The translations under genes were made by a program, and so were the position numbers. Positions 1 through 6,714 of a stretch of DNA of 12,241 bases are shown here, one piece after another. Source of the stretch: Pseudomonadota bacterium (GTDB lineage: Bacteria; Pseudomonadota; Alphaproteobacteria; Rhizobiales; Hyphomicrobiaceae); assembly GCA_023412745.1 (NCBI GenBank), contig JAEZBZ010000213.1, forward strand, positions 1 through 12,241, read 5' to 3'. Below the pieces are notes generated by a model. It saw only the letters and a list, made by a program, of their open reading frames with translations, was not told the DNA's origin and did not search any database. Position 1 is the stretch's first letter. Every line of letters begins with the position of its first letter.

Positions 1-158
1 ATGCCGGCACCTTCGCCGCGCTGGAAGCGCAGATGCTGGCTTTCGGCGCCGACGGCCTCGCCGGAGGACGCAGCCCGGACCGGCTCGACGCGCTGGTCTG
101 GGCGCTGACGGATCTGATGCTCGACGCACCGCCGCAGCCGCTGGTGCGGATGCTCTGA
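1..158 (+). CDS. Terminase large subunit, C-terminal end (partial)
   Basis: Only the last 51 codons are in the window. The frame runs from base 3 to a TGA at 156-158 and was found by translating the window edge. The peptide contains GTFAALEAQMLAFG, then GGRSPDRLDALVWALTDLML, which I recognise as the usual C-terminus of phage and GTA large terminases (RcGTA g2-like). The full protein is the ATP-driven packaging motor and nuclease that fills the prohead with DNA. The ATPase and most of the nuclease domain lie upstream of the window, so intactness cannot be judged. The portal gene follows after 24 bases, the normal order for this module. Confidence 0.85.
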   Translation, partial: AGTFAALEAQMLAFGADGLAGGRSPDRLDALVWALTDLMLDAPPQPLVRML

Positions 159-182
159 TAACGCTGCTTCACAGGGGACAAC

Positions 183-1406
183 ATGACAGCACTGCAACGA
201 CGGCCCTCGCGGCTGGCGCGGATGGCGCGTGCGCTGATGGGTGGCCGAAGCGCGCCGGCGACGGAGCAGAAGGCGGGCGCGGTCGGTCCGCTGATCGCGC
301 TCGAAGGGCTCGGTATGCCGGCTTGGATGCCGCGCGATTACGCGGCATTTGCCCGCGAAGGCATGATGCAGAATGCGGTGGTGTATCGCTCGGTGCGCAT
401 GATCTCGGAGGCCGCAGCTTCGGTGCCGCTGCTGTTGTACGAGGGCGAGGCGGAGATCGACAGTCATCCGATGTTGGACCTGCTGAACCGTCCGGCGCCT
501 GGACAGACATCGGCTGATCTGCTCGAAGCCTGGTACGGGCATCTGCTGGTGGCGGGCAATGCGTACCTTGAAGCCGTCGCGAGCGGCGAGGATGTGCGCG
601 AGCTGCATGTCCTGCGGCCCGATCGCGTGCGTGTCGTGCCAGGGGCCGATGGTTGGCCCGAGGCGTTCGACTACGTGCTGGCTGGCCGTACTCATCGGAT
701 CGCGGGAGAGGTTGTTCCCGGTATCTCCAAGGTTCTGCATTGCAAGCTGTTTCATCCGGTCAACGATCACTACGGATTGTCTCCGATCGAGGCCGCGTCC
801 ACTGCGATCGACCTGCACAACACAGCGAGCCGCTGGAACAAGGCGCTGCTGGACAACTCGGCGCGGCCGTCCGGGGCGCTCGTCTACAGTTCCGGCGGGC
901 ATCTGACCGGCGAGCAGTTCGATCGGCTGAAGACGGAGCTGGAAGATAACTTCCAGGGCGCGCGCAACGCGGGGCGCCCGCTGCTGCTGGAAGGCGGGCT
1001 CGACTGGAAAGCGATGAGCCTGTCGCCGCGCGACATGGATTTCATCGACGCGCGGCATGCGGCGGCGCGCGAGATTGCGCTGGCGCTTGGCGTTCCGCCG
1101 ATGCTGCTCGGCATTCCTGGTGACAATACGTATGCCAATTATCAGGAGGCCAACCGCACCTTCTGGCGGCAGACGGTGGTGCCGCTGGTCAATCGCACGG
1201 CCAAGTCGCTGTCGGGCTGGCTTGGTCCGGTGTGGGGCCAGCCCTTGGTGCTGAAGCCCGATCTTGACGGCATCGAGGGGCTGTCGGCGGAACGCGAGGC
1301 GCTGTGGGCGCGATTGGAGCGCGCCACGTTCCTGACCCGCAACGAGAAGCGCGCGGCTGTTGGCTACGGGCCGACTGCGGGCGGTGACGAGCCGCCAGCC
1401 GCCTGA
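183..1406 (+). CDS. HK97-family phage/GTA portal protein
   Basis: This 407-residue protein is the portal, the ring at one capsid vertex through which DNA enters and leaves and to which the tail joins. Recognisable segments are the N-terminal NAVVYRSVRMISEAAASVPL stretch (about residues 64-83), the LLNRP segment, the central region with HPVNDHYGLSPIEAA (about 192-206), and the C-terminal half with LGVPPMLLGIPGDNTYANYQ (about 303-322), typical of HK97-type and RcGTA g3-type portals. The length is normal for the GTA type, and nothing suggests a break. The ATG at 183 has AGGGGA four bases upstream. It lies directly downstream of terminase. In many GTA clusters a small membrane-protein gene sits between portal and protease; here only 42 bases separate them. 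Confidence 0.95.
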   Translation: MTALQRRPSRLARMARALMGGRSAPATEQKAGAVGPLIALEGLGMPAWMPRDYAAFAREGMMQNAVVYRSVRMISEAAASVPLLLYEGEAEIDSHPMLDLLNRPAPGQTSADLLEAWYGHLLVAGNAYLEAVASGEDVRELHVLRPDRVRVVPGADGWPEAFDYVLAGRTHRIAGEVVPGISKVLHCKLFHPVNDHYGLSPIEAASTAIDLHNTASRWNKALLDNSARPSGALVYSSGGHLTGEQFDRLKTELEDNFQGARNAGRPLLLEGGLDWKAMSLSPRDMDFIDARHAAAREIALALGVPPMLLGIPGDNTYANYQEANRTFWRQTVVPLVNRTAKSLSGWLGPVWGQPLVLKPDLDGIEGLSAEREALWARLERATFLTRNEKRAAVGYGPTAGGDEPPAA

Positions 1407-1448
1407 GCGCATTGCCTGACTGCGATCAACCGAGGGGACGCCAAGAGG

Positions 1449-2159
1449 ATGCATCATCTACAGGCCGGGCCGCACGCCCCGACCCGCGAGGTCAAGCTGA
1501 CTTCGATGAACGTCAAGGACGTGACGCTGGACGGCACGTTCGAGGGCTACGCCAGTCTGTTTCATCGCCAGGATCTCGGCCGCGATATCGTCATGCCGGG
1601 CGCGTTTCGCGACAGCATCGCGAAGCGCCAGGCTGAAGGCATTCGCATGTTGTTCCAGCACGATCCCAACCAGCCGATCGGGACCTGGGACAGGGTTTAT
1701 GAGGACGCGCGCGGGCTGTATGTGCGCGGCCGACTGGCGACAGAGGTGGCGAAGGCGCGCGACGTGCTGGCGTTGATGCGGGCCGGTGCGATCGATGGTT
1801 TGTCGATCGGCTTTCACGCCGTGAAGGGCGTGCGCGATGCACGCAGTGGTGTGCGCCGCCTGGAGAAGATCGATCTGTGGGAGATTTCGATCGTCACCTT
1901 CCCGATGCATCCGGAGGCGCGCGTCGCTTCCATCAAGTCTCAACCGTTCGCCGGCCATCGGCCGAGTGAACGCGAGTTTGAGCGCTGGCTCACGCAGGAC
2001 GCTGGGTTTTCGCGCTCGGAGGCGCGCGCGGTGATGCGCGATGGCCTCAAAGGGCTCCGTCCTCTGCGGGATGCGGGGCAGCCCTCCGCGTGGGAGACGC
2101 GACTGCTGCAGCAGATGGCAGAAGCCTCGCGGCTCCTCAGACAACCCCACAGCGTATGA
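1449..2159 (+). CDS. Prohead protease (HK97 family, peptidase U35)
   Basis: This 236-residue serine protease removes the capsid scaffold domain during head maturation. The conserved core is present: a DGTFEGYASLF opening (residues 28-38), FQHDP with the likely catalytic His71, DGLSIGF with the likely Ser119, and the IDLWEISIVTFP strand (141-152). All are expected in the U35 fold. The C-terminal third (about 175-236), with arginine-rich helices, is a common extension in GTA-type g4 proteins. The start is uncertain. ATG 1449 has GAGG almost touching it and a weaker GGGAC further up; ATG 1506 would remove the first 19 residues without touching the core. The stop overlaps an ATG for the capsid gene, so the two are probably translationally coupled. 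Confidence 0.93.
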   Translation: MHHLQAGPHAPTREVKLTSMNVKDVTLDGTFEGYASLFHRQDLGRDIVMPGAFRDSIAKRQAEGIRMLFQHDPNQPIGTWDRVYEDARGLYVRGRLATEVAKARDVLALMRAGAIDGLSIGFHAVKGVRDARSGVRRLEKIDLWEISIVTFPMHPEARVASIKSQPFAGHRPSEREFERWLTQDAGFSRSEARAVMRDGLKGLRPLRDAGQPSAWETRLLQQMAEASRLLRQPHSV

Positions 2160-3424
2160 GGAAAATGATCGCAATGCTGAACAAAGGACTGGAAGTGAAG
2201 TCGGTGTCGTCGCCGTCGCACGCGGATCTCGGCGGTGCCTTCGAGGATTTCATGCGGGCGTTCGACGCCTTCAAGGAAACCAACGATCGCCGCCTTGGCG
2301 AGATCGAGCGTTCGATGAGCGCCGACGTGGTGACGGTCGACAAGCTGTCGCGCATCGACCGTGCGCTCGACGAGCACAAGCGCATCGTCGACGACCTGGC
2401 GCACAAGGCAGGACGTCCGCCGATCGGCGGATCGCGAGAGCGTGCAACGGGCCGCCTCGACCATAAGATGGTGTTCGAGGGCTACGTGCGTCGCGGTGAG
2501 AACCACGCGCTGCGTGATTTCGAGGGCAAGGCCCTGTCGGTTGGCACCGGCTCGGAAGGTGGCTTCGTGGTGCCGGTCGAGACCGAGCGCTCGATCAACC
2601 TGGCGGTGCGTGACATCTCGCCGATCCGCGCCATCGCTGGCGTGCGGCAGGTGTCCGGTTCTGTCTACAAGAAGCCGTTCGCGACGACCGGTGCCGAGAC
2701 CGGTTGGGTTGGCGAGAAGGCGGATCGCGATGAGACCGATAGCCCGGTGCTGGCCGAGCTGTCGTTCCCGACCATGGAGCTGTACGCCATGCCGGCGGCG
2801 ACACAGTCGCTGCTGGACGATGCCGCGGTCGATATCGACCAGTGGATTGCGGACGAGGTGCGCACCGCCTTCGCCGAGCAGGAAGGCACTGCGTTCGTCA
2901 GCGGTAACGGCAGCAACCGGCCGAAGGGCTTCCTCGATTACACCAAGGTCGCCAATGCGTCGTGGTCGTGGGGCAATCTCGGCTTCGTCGCGACGGGCAC
3001 CGATGGTGCGTTCCCCTCCAGCAATCCGGCCGACAAACTGATCGACTTCATCTACACGCTGAAGTCCGGTTATCGCGGCAACGCTCATTTCGTCATGAAC
3101 CGGGCGACGCAGGCGCTGGTGCGCAAGATGAAGGACGCCGACGGCAATTACCTCTGGCAGCCCTCGGGCAAGCCGGGCGAGGCGTCGACGGTGCTGGGCT
3201 TCCCGGTGGCGGAATCGGAGGACATGCCGAACATCGCCGAGGACAGCTATTCCATTGCCTTCGGTGATTTCCGGCGCGGCTATCTGATCGTCGATCGCAT
3301 CGGCATCCGCGTGCTGCGCGATCCCTACAGCGCTAAGCCGTACGTGCTGTTCTACACGACCAAACGCGTTGGCGGCGGTGTGCAGAACTTCGACGCGATC
3401 AAGCTGCTGAAGTTCGGTTCCTGA
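2156..3424 (+). CDS. HK97-fold major capsid protein
   Basis: This 422-residue protein builds the icosahedral shell. Residues about 20-90 form a charged helical region (FEDFMRAFDAFKETNDRRLG onward), the delta/scaffold domain that the upstream protease should cleave. From about residue 115 the mature HK97 fold begins, with TGSEGGFVVPVE, GWVGEKADRDETD, ELYAMPAATQSLLDDA, and GNGSNRPKGFLDY motifs. The C-terminus has FGDFRRGYLIVDRIGIRVLRDP. The length fits RcGTA g5-like capsids. ATG 2156 overlaps the protease stop by 4 bases. ATG 2165 and ATG 2174 are alternatives, both in frame and close to GAGG at 2158-2161. The N-terminal delta region tolerates such differences. A strong hairpin follows the gene before the connector. 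Confidence 0.95.
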   Translation: MRKMIAMLNKGLEVKSVSSPSHADLGGAFEDFMRAFDAFKETNDRRLGEIERSMSADVVTVDKLSRIDRALDEHKRIVDDLAHKAGRPPIGGSRERATGRLDHKMVFEGYVRRGENHALRDFEGKALSVGTGSEGGFVVPVETERSINLAVRDISPIRAIAGVRQVSGSVYKKPFATTGAETGWVGEKADRDETDSPVLAELSFPTMELYAMPAATQSLLDDAAVDIDQWIADEVRTAFAEQEGTAFVSGNGSNRPKGFLDYTKVANASWSWGNLGFVATGTDGAFPSSNPADKLIDFIYTLKSGYRGNAHFVMNRATQALVRKMKDADGNYLWQPSGKPGEASTVLGFPVAESEDMPNIAEDSYSIAFGDFRRGYLIVDRIGIRVLRDPYSAKPYVLFYTTKRVGGGVQNFDAIKLLKFGS

Positions 3425-3473
3425 TCCTGAACTGCTGAGGCGGCCGGCGGCATATGGCGTCGGCTGACGTATT

Positions 3474-3500
3474 GGCTCGCGGCGCCGCAGCGCCGGAGCC
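3474..3500 (+). promoter_or_regulatory. GC-rich hairpin after the capsid gene
   Basis: GGCTC (3474-3478) plus CGGCGC (3480-3485) pair with GCGCCG (3490-3495) and GAGCC (3496-3500), leaving loop CGCA and one bulged G at 3479. This gives 11 base pairs. No T-run follows, so it is not a standard intrinsic terminator. A second, looser inverted repeat, GGCGAAG (3506-3512) with CTTCGCC (3539-3545), lies just downstream. Both are in the only long gap of the head operon (3425-3587). Such a structure could stabilise the abundant capsid transcript or lower expression of the genes after it; that role is inference. Confidence 0.5.
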
Positions 3501-3587
3501 ACGCGGGCGAAGTGCGTCGTGCTCCTCCCTCACGGCGGCTTCGCCTGCATCAATAGTCCCGTATATTTTGGAAGCATTGGAGCTGTC

Positions 3588-4160
3588 ATGGGCCTGGTCC
3601 TGACCGCAGCGCCTGCCGTCGAGCCGGTTTCGGTGGCGGATGCGAAGGCGCACTTGCGGATCGACAACGACGATGAGGATGCGCTCATCGCTAGCCTGAT
3701 CGTGACGTCGCGGCTGCATATCGAGACGGCGCTGAGCCTGGCGATGATCACGCAAGGCTGGTCGTTGCGGATTGATGCGTGGCCGGAGACTGGAGCTCTG
3801 ACGCTGCCTGTGTTTCCGGTGCGGGCGATCGAGAGCATTTCGGCGATCGCTCAAGATGGAGCCGACACCGCGGTCGATACGGATAGCTTTCGTATCGAGG
3901 TGATAGGAAGCCGATCGCGATTGCTGCCCGTATCGCGGCAATGGCCTATGCATGGGCCAGCGCAGGGCATCGAGATCACGTTCCAGGCCGGGTTCGGTGA
4001 TGCAGGCGCGGATGTGCCGGCACCGATACGGCAAGCGCTGCTGATGCTCATCGCGCACTGGTACGAGCAGCGCGAGCCGGTAGCGTTCGGAACCGCGGCG
4101 ACGCGCATTCCGGATACGGTTTCCGAACTGTTGGCGCCGTATCGCGGGGTGCGGCTATGA
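3588..4160 (+). CDS. Head-tail connector protein (gp6-like / phiE125 gp8 family)
   Basis: This 190-residue protein is expected to form the first ring under the portal (RcGTA g6-like). The N-terminus, MGLVLTAAPAVEPVSVADAK followed by AHLRIDNDDED, is the signature opening of phage gp6-like connectors, where ALR/AHLRI helices start a helical bundle. It continues through LIVTSRLHIETALSLAMITQ. A beta-rich insertion occupies the middle, and the C-terminus ends with a helix containing LLMLIAHWYEQREPV and an SELLAPYR motif, also typical. The open frame extends up to 3519, but I choose ATG 3588 because TTGGAG stands 6 bases before it and the family starts there. The stop overlaps the next ATG by 4 bases. 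Confidence 0.88.
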   Translation: MGLVLTAAPAVEPVSVADAKAHLRIDNDDEDALIASLIVTSRLHIETALSLAMITQGWSLRIDAWPETGALTLPVFPVRAIESISAIAQDGADTAVDTDSFRIEVIGSRSRLLPVSRQWPMHGPAQGIEITFQAGFGDAGADVPAPIRQALLMLIAHWYEQREPVAFGTAATRIPDTVSELLAPYRGVRL

Positions 4161-4489
4161 GGTGGCCGCGACTGGGCGCGCTGCGCCATCGCCTGCGATT
4201 GGAGGCTCCGCTGTCGGCTGCGTCCGCTGGTGGCGGCGCGACGCTGACCTGGCAACGGGTGGCCGATGTCTGGGCCGAGGTGACGACCGTCGCGGGCCGC
4301 GAGGGCTCCATTTCGGATGGCGTCAGCGCGCGTGTCACGCATCAGGTACGGCTGCGCTTTCGCGCGGATCTGCTGCCGGAGATGCGTTTCGTGACGCCAC
4401 GCGGTGGCCGTTACGATATCCGCGCCGTGCGCGATGTCGATGGCACCCGGCGCTGGCTGAGCTGCCTGTGCGAGGAGGTCGTGGCGTGA
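4157..4489 (+). CDS. Phage head closure / head-tail adaptor protein
   Basis: This 110-residue small protein resembles SPP1 gp16-type head closure proteins and RcGTA g7. Features are the basic start LGALRHRLRLEAP, the ADVWAEVTTVAGREG segment in the middle, the VTHQVRLRFRADLLPEMRF strand pair, and RGGRYDIRAVRDVDGTRRWL near the end. Together these match the beta-barrel family that seals the portal channel after packaging and offers the tail docking surface. It starts inside the connector stop (ATGA) and its own TGA overlaps a GTG start for the next small ORF, so translation is probably coupled through the three genes. The length is normal and it shows no sign of damage. Confidence 0.87.
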   Translation: MRWPRLGALRHRLRLEAPLSAASAGGGATLTWQRVADVWAEVTTVAGREGSISDGVSARVTHQVRLRFRADLLPEMRFVTPRGGRYDIRAVRDVDGTRRWLSCLCEEVVA

Positions 4490-4650
4490 AGATCTCCGCA
4501 CGGCTTGATGGTCTGCGCAGCCGCATTGCTGCTGATCTGCCGCGTCGGATTGCGGAGGCGTTGCGGGCAAGGCGACGGCCAAACTCGCAGGGTGATGCCG
4601 CAACGACCGACGATCGCGCGCGCGCAACCAATGTGGAAACCTTTACATGA
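4486..4650 (+). CDS. Small 54-residue protein between head closure and tail terminator genes
   Basis: A GTG at 4486 overlaps the upstream TGA by 4 bases, and the TGA at 4648-4650 overlaps the downstream ATG by 4 bases. This perfect fit on both sides is strong evidence for a real coupled gene. The product starts MKISARLDGLRSRIAADLPR, then an Arg-rich stretch and an acidic, low-complexity tail ending in NVETFT. It is probably a short amphipathic helix plus a disordered tail. The position matches that of HK97 gp10-type tail completion proteins in lambdoid modules, and the MKI-LDGLR opening faintly recalls them. At 54 residues against about 130-150, it would then be a much shortened form. No function can be assigned with certainty. 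Confidence 0.65.
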   Translation: MKISARLDGLRSRIAADLPRRIAEALRARRRPNSQGDAATTDDRARATNVETFT

Positions 4651-5057
4651 CAACGGCAAGCTGGGCGCTGCAGGCGGCTATCCATACGGCGCTGACTGAG
4701 GACGTTGACGTGCTGGCTGTGCTCGGTGGCGCGCGCATTTACGATCACGTCCCGCGTGGGGCGAGTTATCCGTTCGTGACGTTCGGCACCACCAGCGAGC
4801 GCGACTGGAGCACAGGTAGCGATCGTGGCAACGAGCACATCGTGATCTTGAATGTGTGGTCGCAAGACCAGGGCCGTGCGCAAGTACAGCAAATCATCGA
4901 AGCCGTGCGCGCCGCGCTGCATGATAGGCCGTTGCTGCCCATTGGCTATCGGCTGATCAACCTGCGCCACGAGGCATCCGATACGCGGCGCGAAGCCGAT
5001 GGCGAGCGCTATTCGGGAACGATCCGGCTGCGCGCCGTCACCGAGCCCGCCGACTGA
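4647..5057 (+). CDS. DUF3168 tail terminator protein
   Basis: This 136-residue protein belongs to the DUF3168 family (RcGTA g8-like), whose members cap the tail tube and join it to the head. The N-terminal helix (SWALQAAIHTALTEDVDVLA, residues 5-24) is followed by GGARIYDHVPRGASYPFVTF, the most characteristic motif of the family. Further motifs are ILNVWSQDQGRAQVQQIIEA (about 68-87) and an ALHDRPLLPIGYRLINLRHE strand region. The C-terminal YSGTIRLRAVTEP strand completes the fold. The length is typical. It begins within the stop of the small upstream ORF. A 38-base gap then leads to the major tail gene. Confidence 0.9.
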   Translation: MTTASWALQAAIHTALTEDVDVLAVLGGARIYDHVPRGASYPFVTFGTTSERDWSTGSDRGNEHIVILNVWSQDQGRAQVQQIIEAVRAALHDRPLLPIGYRLINLRHEASDTRREADGERYSGTIRLRAVTEPAD

Positions 5058-5095
5058 CAAACCAACTGCATCTCAATCCGAAATGAGAGGACGAC

Positions 5096-5512
5096 ATGGC
5101 CGCACAGAAGGGCAAGGACCTGCTGTTAAAGATCGATGCCGACGGCGAAGGGGCGTTCCAGACGGTGGCGGGGCTGCGGTCGCGTACGCTGGCATTCAAT
5201 GCCGAGACCGTCGATGTCACGCATCAGGAATCTGCGGGACAGTGGCGTGAATTGCTGGCCGGGGCAGGTGCCAGGAGCGCGCGCATCACCGGCGCCGGGA
5301 TCTTCAAGGATGCGGCTTCAGACGAGACGATCCGCAGCGTGTTCTTCAACGGCATCATTCGCGCCTGGCAGGTGGTGGTGCCGGATTTCGGAACGGTGGA
5401 AGGACTGTTCCAGATCTCGGCGTTTGAATTGACAGGGCGGCATGATGGCGAAGTCGCGTTCGAGTTGTCGCTGGAATCAGCCGGCGAACTCAGCTTCACC
5501 GCCGCTGCGTAA
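5096..5512 (+). CDS. Major tail tube protein, TP901-1 family
   Basis: This 138-residue protein forms the stacked rings of the tail tube. The N-terminus MAAQKGKDLLLKID is the standard opening of TP901-1-type and RcGTA g9-type tube proteins. It is followed by FQTVAGLRSRTLAFNAETVD, the VTHQESAGQWRELLAGAGAR region and the GAGIFKDAASDETIR segment (about 67-81). The C-terminal strands include FQISAFELTGRHDGEVAFEL and the final SLESAGELSFTAA. All are intact and the length is normal. GAGAGGA is placed well before ATG 5096. The high-copy product is consistent with a strong independent ribosome site instead of an overlap. Confidence 0.93.
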   Translation: MAAQKGKDLLLKIDADGEGAFQTVAGLRSRTLAFNAETVDVTHQESAGQWRELLAGAGARSARITGAGIFKDAASDETIRSVFFNGIIRAWQVVVPDFGTVEGLFQISAFELTGRHDGEVAFELSLESAGELSFTAAA

Positions 5513-5526
5513 CGGGGGGCGAGCAC

Positions 5527-5925
5527 ATGGCAAATGCACGACGTGGCGAGATCGAAGCCTGTATCAACGGTAAGACCTGGACGCTGTGCCTGACATTGGG
5601 CGCTCTGGCCGAATTGGAGAGCGCATTCGGCGACGAGGACATGCTGGCGCTGGCGCAGCGGTTCGAGAAGGGCAAGCTCAGCGCGGAAGACGCTGCGCGC
5701 ATCATCGGCGCGGGGCTGCGTGGCGCCGGGCACGACGTGACCGATGAGGCCGTGCGAACCATGCGCACGGACAACGGTGTTATTGGATTTGTCGATATTG
5801 TTGCGCGGTTGCTGTCGGCGACGTTCGGAGGACCGGCGGGATTGGTTGGTGCTGCGGTCGGTGTTGCAGCGAATGCCGCGCGCGGGGAGGTGCGCGCACC
5901 AGCCCCTTTCCCTGGGAAGACGTGA
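5527..5925 (+). CDS. Tail assembly chaperone, GTA gp10-like (zero-frame product)
   Basis: This 132-residue protein is of the GTA g10 / Phage_TAC type (DUF3356-like), expected to hold the tape measure protein in solution while the tail tube assembles. It starts MANARRGEIEACINGKTWTL and continues with CLTLGALAELESAFGDEDML, both typical of the family. The middle reads KGKLSAEDAARIIGAGLRGA, followed by GLVGAAVGVAANAARGEV near the end. The start has GGGGGGCGAG upstream. The last codons, from 5905, read PFPGKT in zero frame, while the -1 frame there reads PFPWED and enters the next chaperone domain. A slippery heptamer lies at that point (separate entry). The stop overlaps the next start codons as GTGATG. 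Confidence 0.88.
   Translation: MANARRGEIEACINGKTWTLCLTLGALAELESAFGDEDMLALAQRFEKGKLSAEDAARIIGAGLRGAGHDVTDEAVRTMRTDNGVIGFVDIVARLLSATFGGPAGLVGAAVGVAANAARGEVRAPAPFPGKT
5884..5910 (+). promoter_or_regulatory. Candidate -1 ribosomal frameshift site (slippery heptamer plus upstream SD-like element)
   Basis: In the zero frame of the gp10-like gene the bases at 5904-5910 read C CCT TTC, the X XXY YYZ pattern in which both tRNAs can re-pair after a one-base backward slip (CCC, TTT). GGGGAGG at 5884-5890 is a near-perfect anti-SD match ending 13 bases before the heptamer. That resembles the stimulator of E. coli dnaX frameshifting. The zero-frame stop lies 12 bases after the heptamer. The -1 frame is open from here to 6125 and encodes the second chaperone domain. 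I saw no obvious strong downstream stem-loop. Sequence pattern seen; activity inferred. Confidence 0.55.
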
Positions 5926-6125
5926 TGGCGGCGGGGTTCGGTCTGCTGCGGCTATCACCCGCTACGTTCTGGTCGATGACACCGCGTGAGTTGTCGGCCG
6001 CGATGCGGGTGCTCGGTGGAGTTGCCGACGGCGGCGTGCCGAGCCGCGCGGAGCTGGACACGATGATGCGAGCGTTTCCTGACATTACGCAACGTGTAAC
6101 GAACGCAGGAGTGCGGAATGGCTGA
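5922..6125 (+). CDS. Phage tail assembly chaperone, TAC_6-like (second chaperone frame)
   Basis: The 67-residue product contains GFGLLRLSPATFWSMTPREL near its N-terminus, the hallmark of the small tail assembly chaperones that follow g10 in GTA clusters, and then an AMRVLGG segment. It probably binds the tape measure with the gp10-like partner. The earliest start in this frame is GTG 5922, with ATG 5925 next; both overlap the upstream TGA. Only a weak GGGA precedes them. In-frame codons just upstream would read PFPWED, which matches how related proteins often begin as I recall them, yet no start codon precedes that stretch. So the domain may be made mainly as a frameshift fusion. The gene overlaps the tape measure start by 8 bases. 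Confidence 0.85.
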   Translation: MMAAGFGLLRLSPATFWSMTPRELSAAMRVLGGVADGGVPSRAELDTMMRAFPDITQRVTNAGVRNG

Positions 6126-6699
6126 ACCCGATGAGGTGTGGACGGTCGCCGTCGACGCCGACATTTCGCAACTCCAGCAGCAACTGGTTACGGCGACGCG
6201 GTTCGGTCGTCAGTTCGGCATGGCGCTGACGACGGCGTTCGAGGGCGTTGCCTTCCGCGGCCGCGATCTCGGCGACGTGTTCCGTACGCTGGCCATGAGT
6301 TTGTCGCGGATGGCGCTGCAGGCCGCGTTTCGACCGCTGGAGCAGGGCGTCGGCTCGCTGATGGGGAAACTAATGTCTGGCGGTGTCGGCTTCGCGAGCG
6401 GCGGTGTTGTTCATAACTCGCTGCCTGTGCCGTTTGCCGCTGGTGGCGTGATTGCCAGCCCGGTGACCTTTCCGCTGGCCGGCGGGCGCGTGGGGCTGGC
6501 GGGCGAGAGCGGGCCTGAAGCGATCATGCCCCTGGCGCGCGGGCCCGATGGCAAGCTTGGTGTGCGAGCCGGCGGCGGCGGCGGTGTTTCAGTCACCATC
6601 AACATCACGACGCCGGATGCTGAGAGCTTCCGGCGCTCCGAAACGCAAGTCGCGGCGATGCTGTCGCGCGCGGTGGCCATGGGCCAGCGCAATCTGTGA
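6118..6699 (+). CDS. Short phage tail tape measure protein (lambda family, RcGTA g11-like)
   Basis: This 193-residue protein sets tail length and occupies the tail tube lumen. The N-terminal helical half contains AFEGVAFRGRDLGDVFRTLA and MSLSRMALQAAFRPLEQGVG (about residues 41-80). The middle is Gly-rich with FASGGVV and FAAGGVI repeats, and the GLAGESGPEAIMPLARGPDG motif lies at about 129-148. The VSVTINITTPDAESFRRSE end is typical. These are the conserved C-terminal motifs of lambda-type tape measure proteins. It is far shorter than lambda H (853 residues), as expected for GTAs, which have short tails. ATG 6118 starts inside the preceding gene. The frame is intact. Confidence 0.9.
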   Translation: MAEPDEVWTVAVDADISQLQQQLVTATRFGRQFGMALTTAFEGVAFRGRDLGDVFRTLAMSLSRMALQAAFRPLEQGVGSLMGKLMSGGVGFASGGVVHNSLPVPFAAGGVIASPVTFPLAGGRVGLAGESGPEAIMPLARGPDGKLGVRAGGGGGVSVTINITTPDAESFRRSETQVAAMLSRAVAMGQRNL

Positions 6700-6714
6700 T
6701 CGTGAGGAGCGCTC

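Larger units (their letters stand above)
5527..6125 (+). other. Predicted gp10-gp10a frameshift fusion, about 199 residues
   Basis: If ribosomes slip at 5904-5910, the first 128 residues of the gp10-like chaperone continue into 71 residues of the downstream frame. The joined sequence reads PAPF then PWEDVMAAGFGLLRL. Long-tailed phages commonly make a short chaperone and a longer fused form from such a site (lambda G and GT), in the same position just before the tape measure gene. The arrangement here fits: two short chaperone-like domains, the second in the -1 frame, directly upstream of the tape measure. Alternatively the second domain is made separately by coupled reinitiation, or both routes are used. 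Confidence 0.5.

Noticed and set aside
1412..1636. Possible 74-residue gene after the portal
   Set aside because: It lies mostly within the protease gene in another frame, is Arg/Asp-rich, and has no ribosome site or recognised family.
1940..3502. A 520-residue minus-strand open frame over protease and capsid
   Set aside because: Shadow of the capsid gene; low-complexity Arg/His composition and no plausible start signals.
5071..5088. TCTCA / TGAGA inverted repeat overlapping the ribosome site of the major tail gene
   Set aside because: Only 5 base pairs with an 8-base loop; too weak to claim control of translation.
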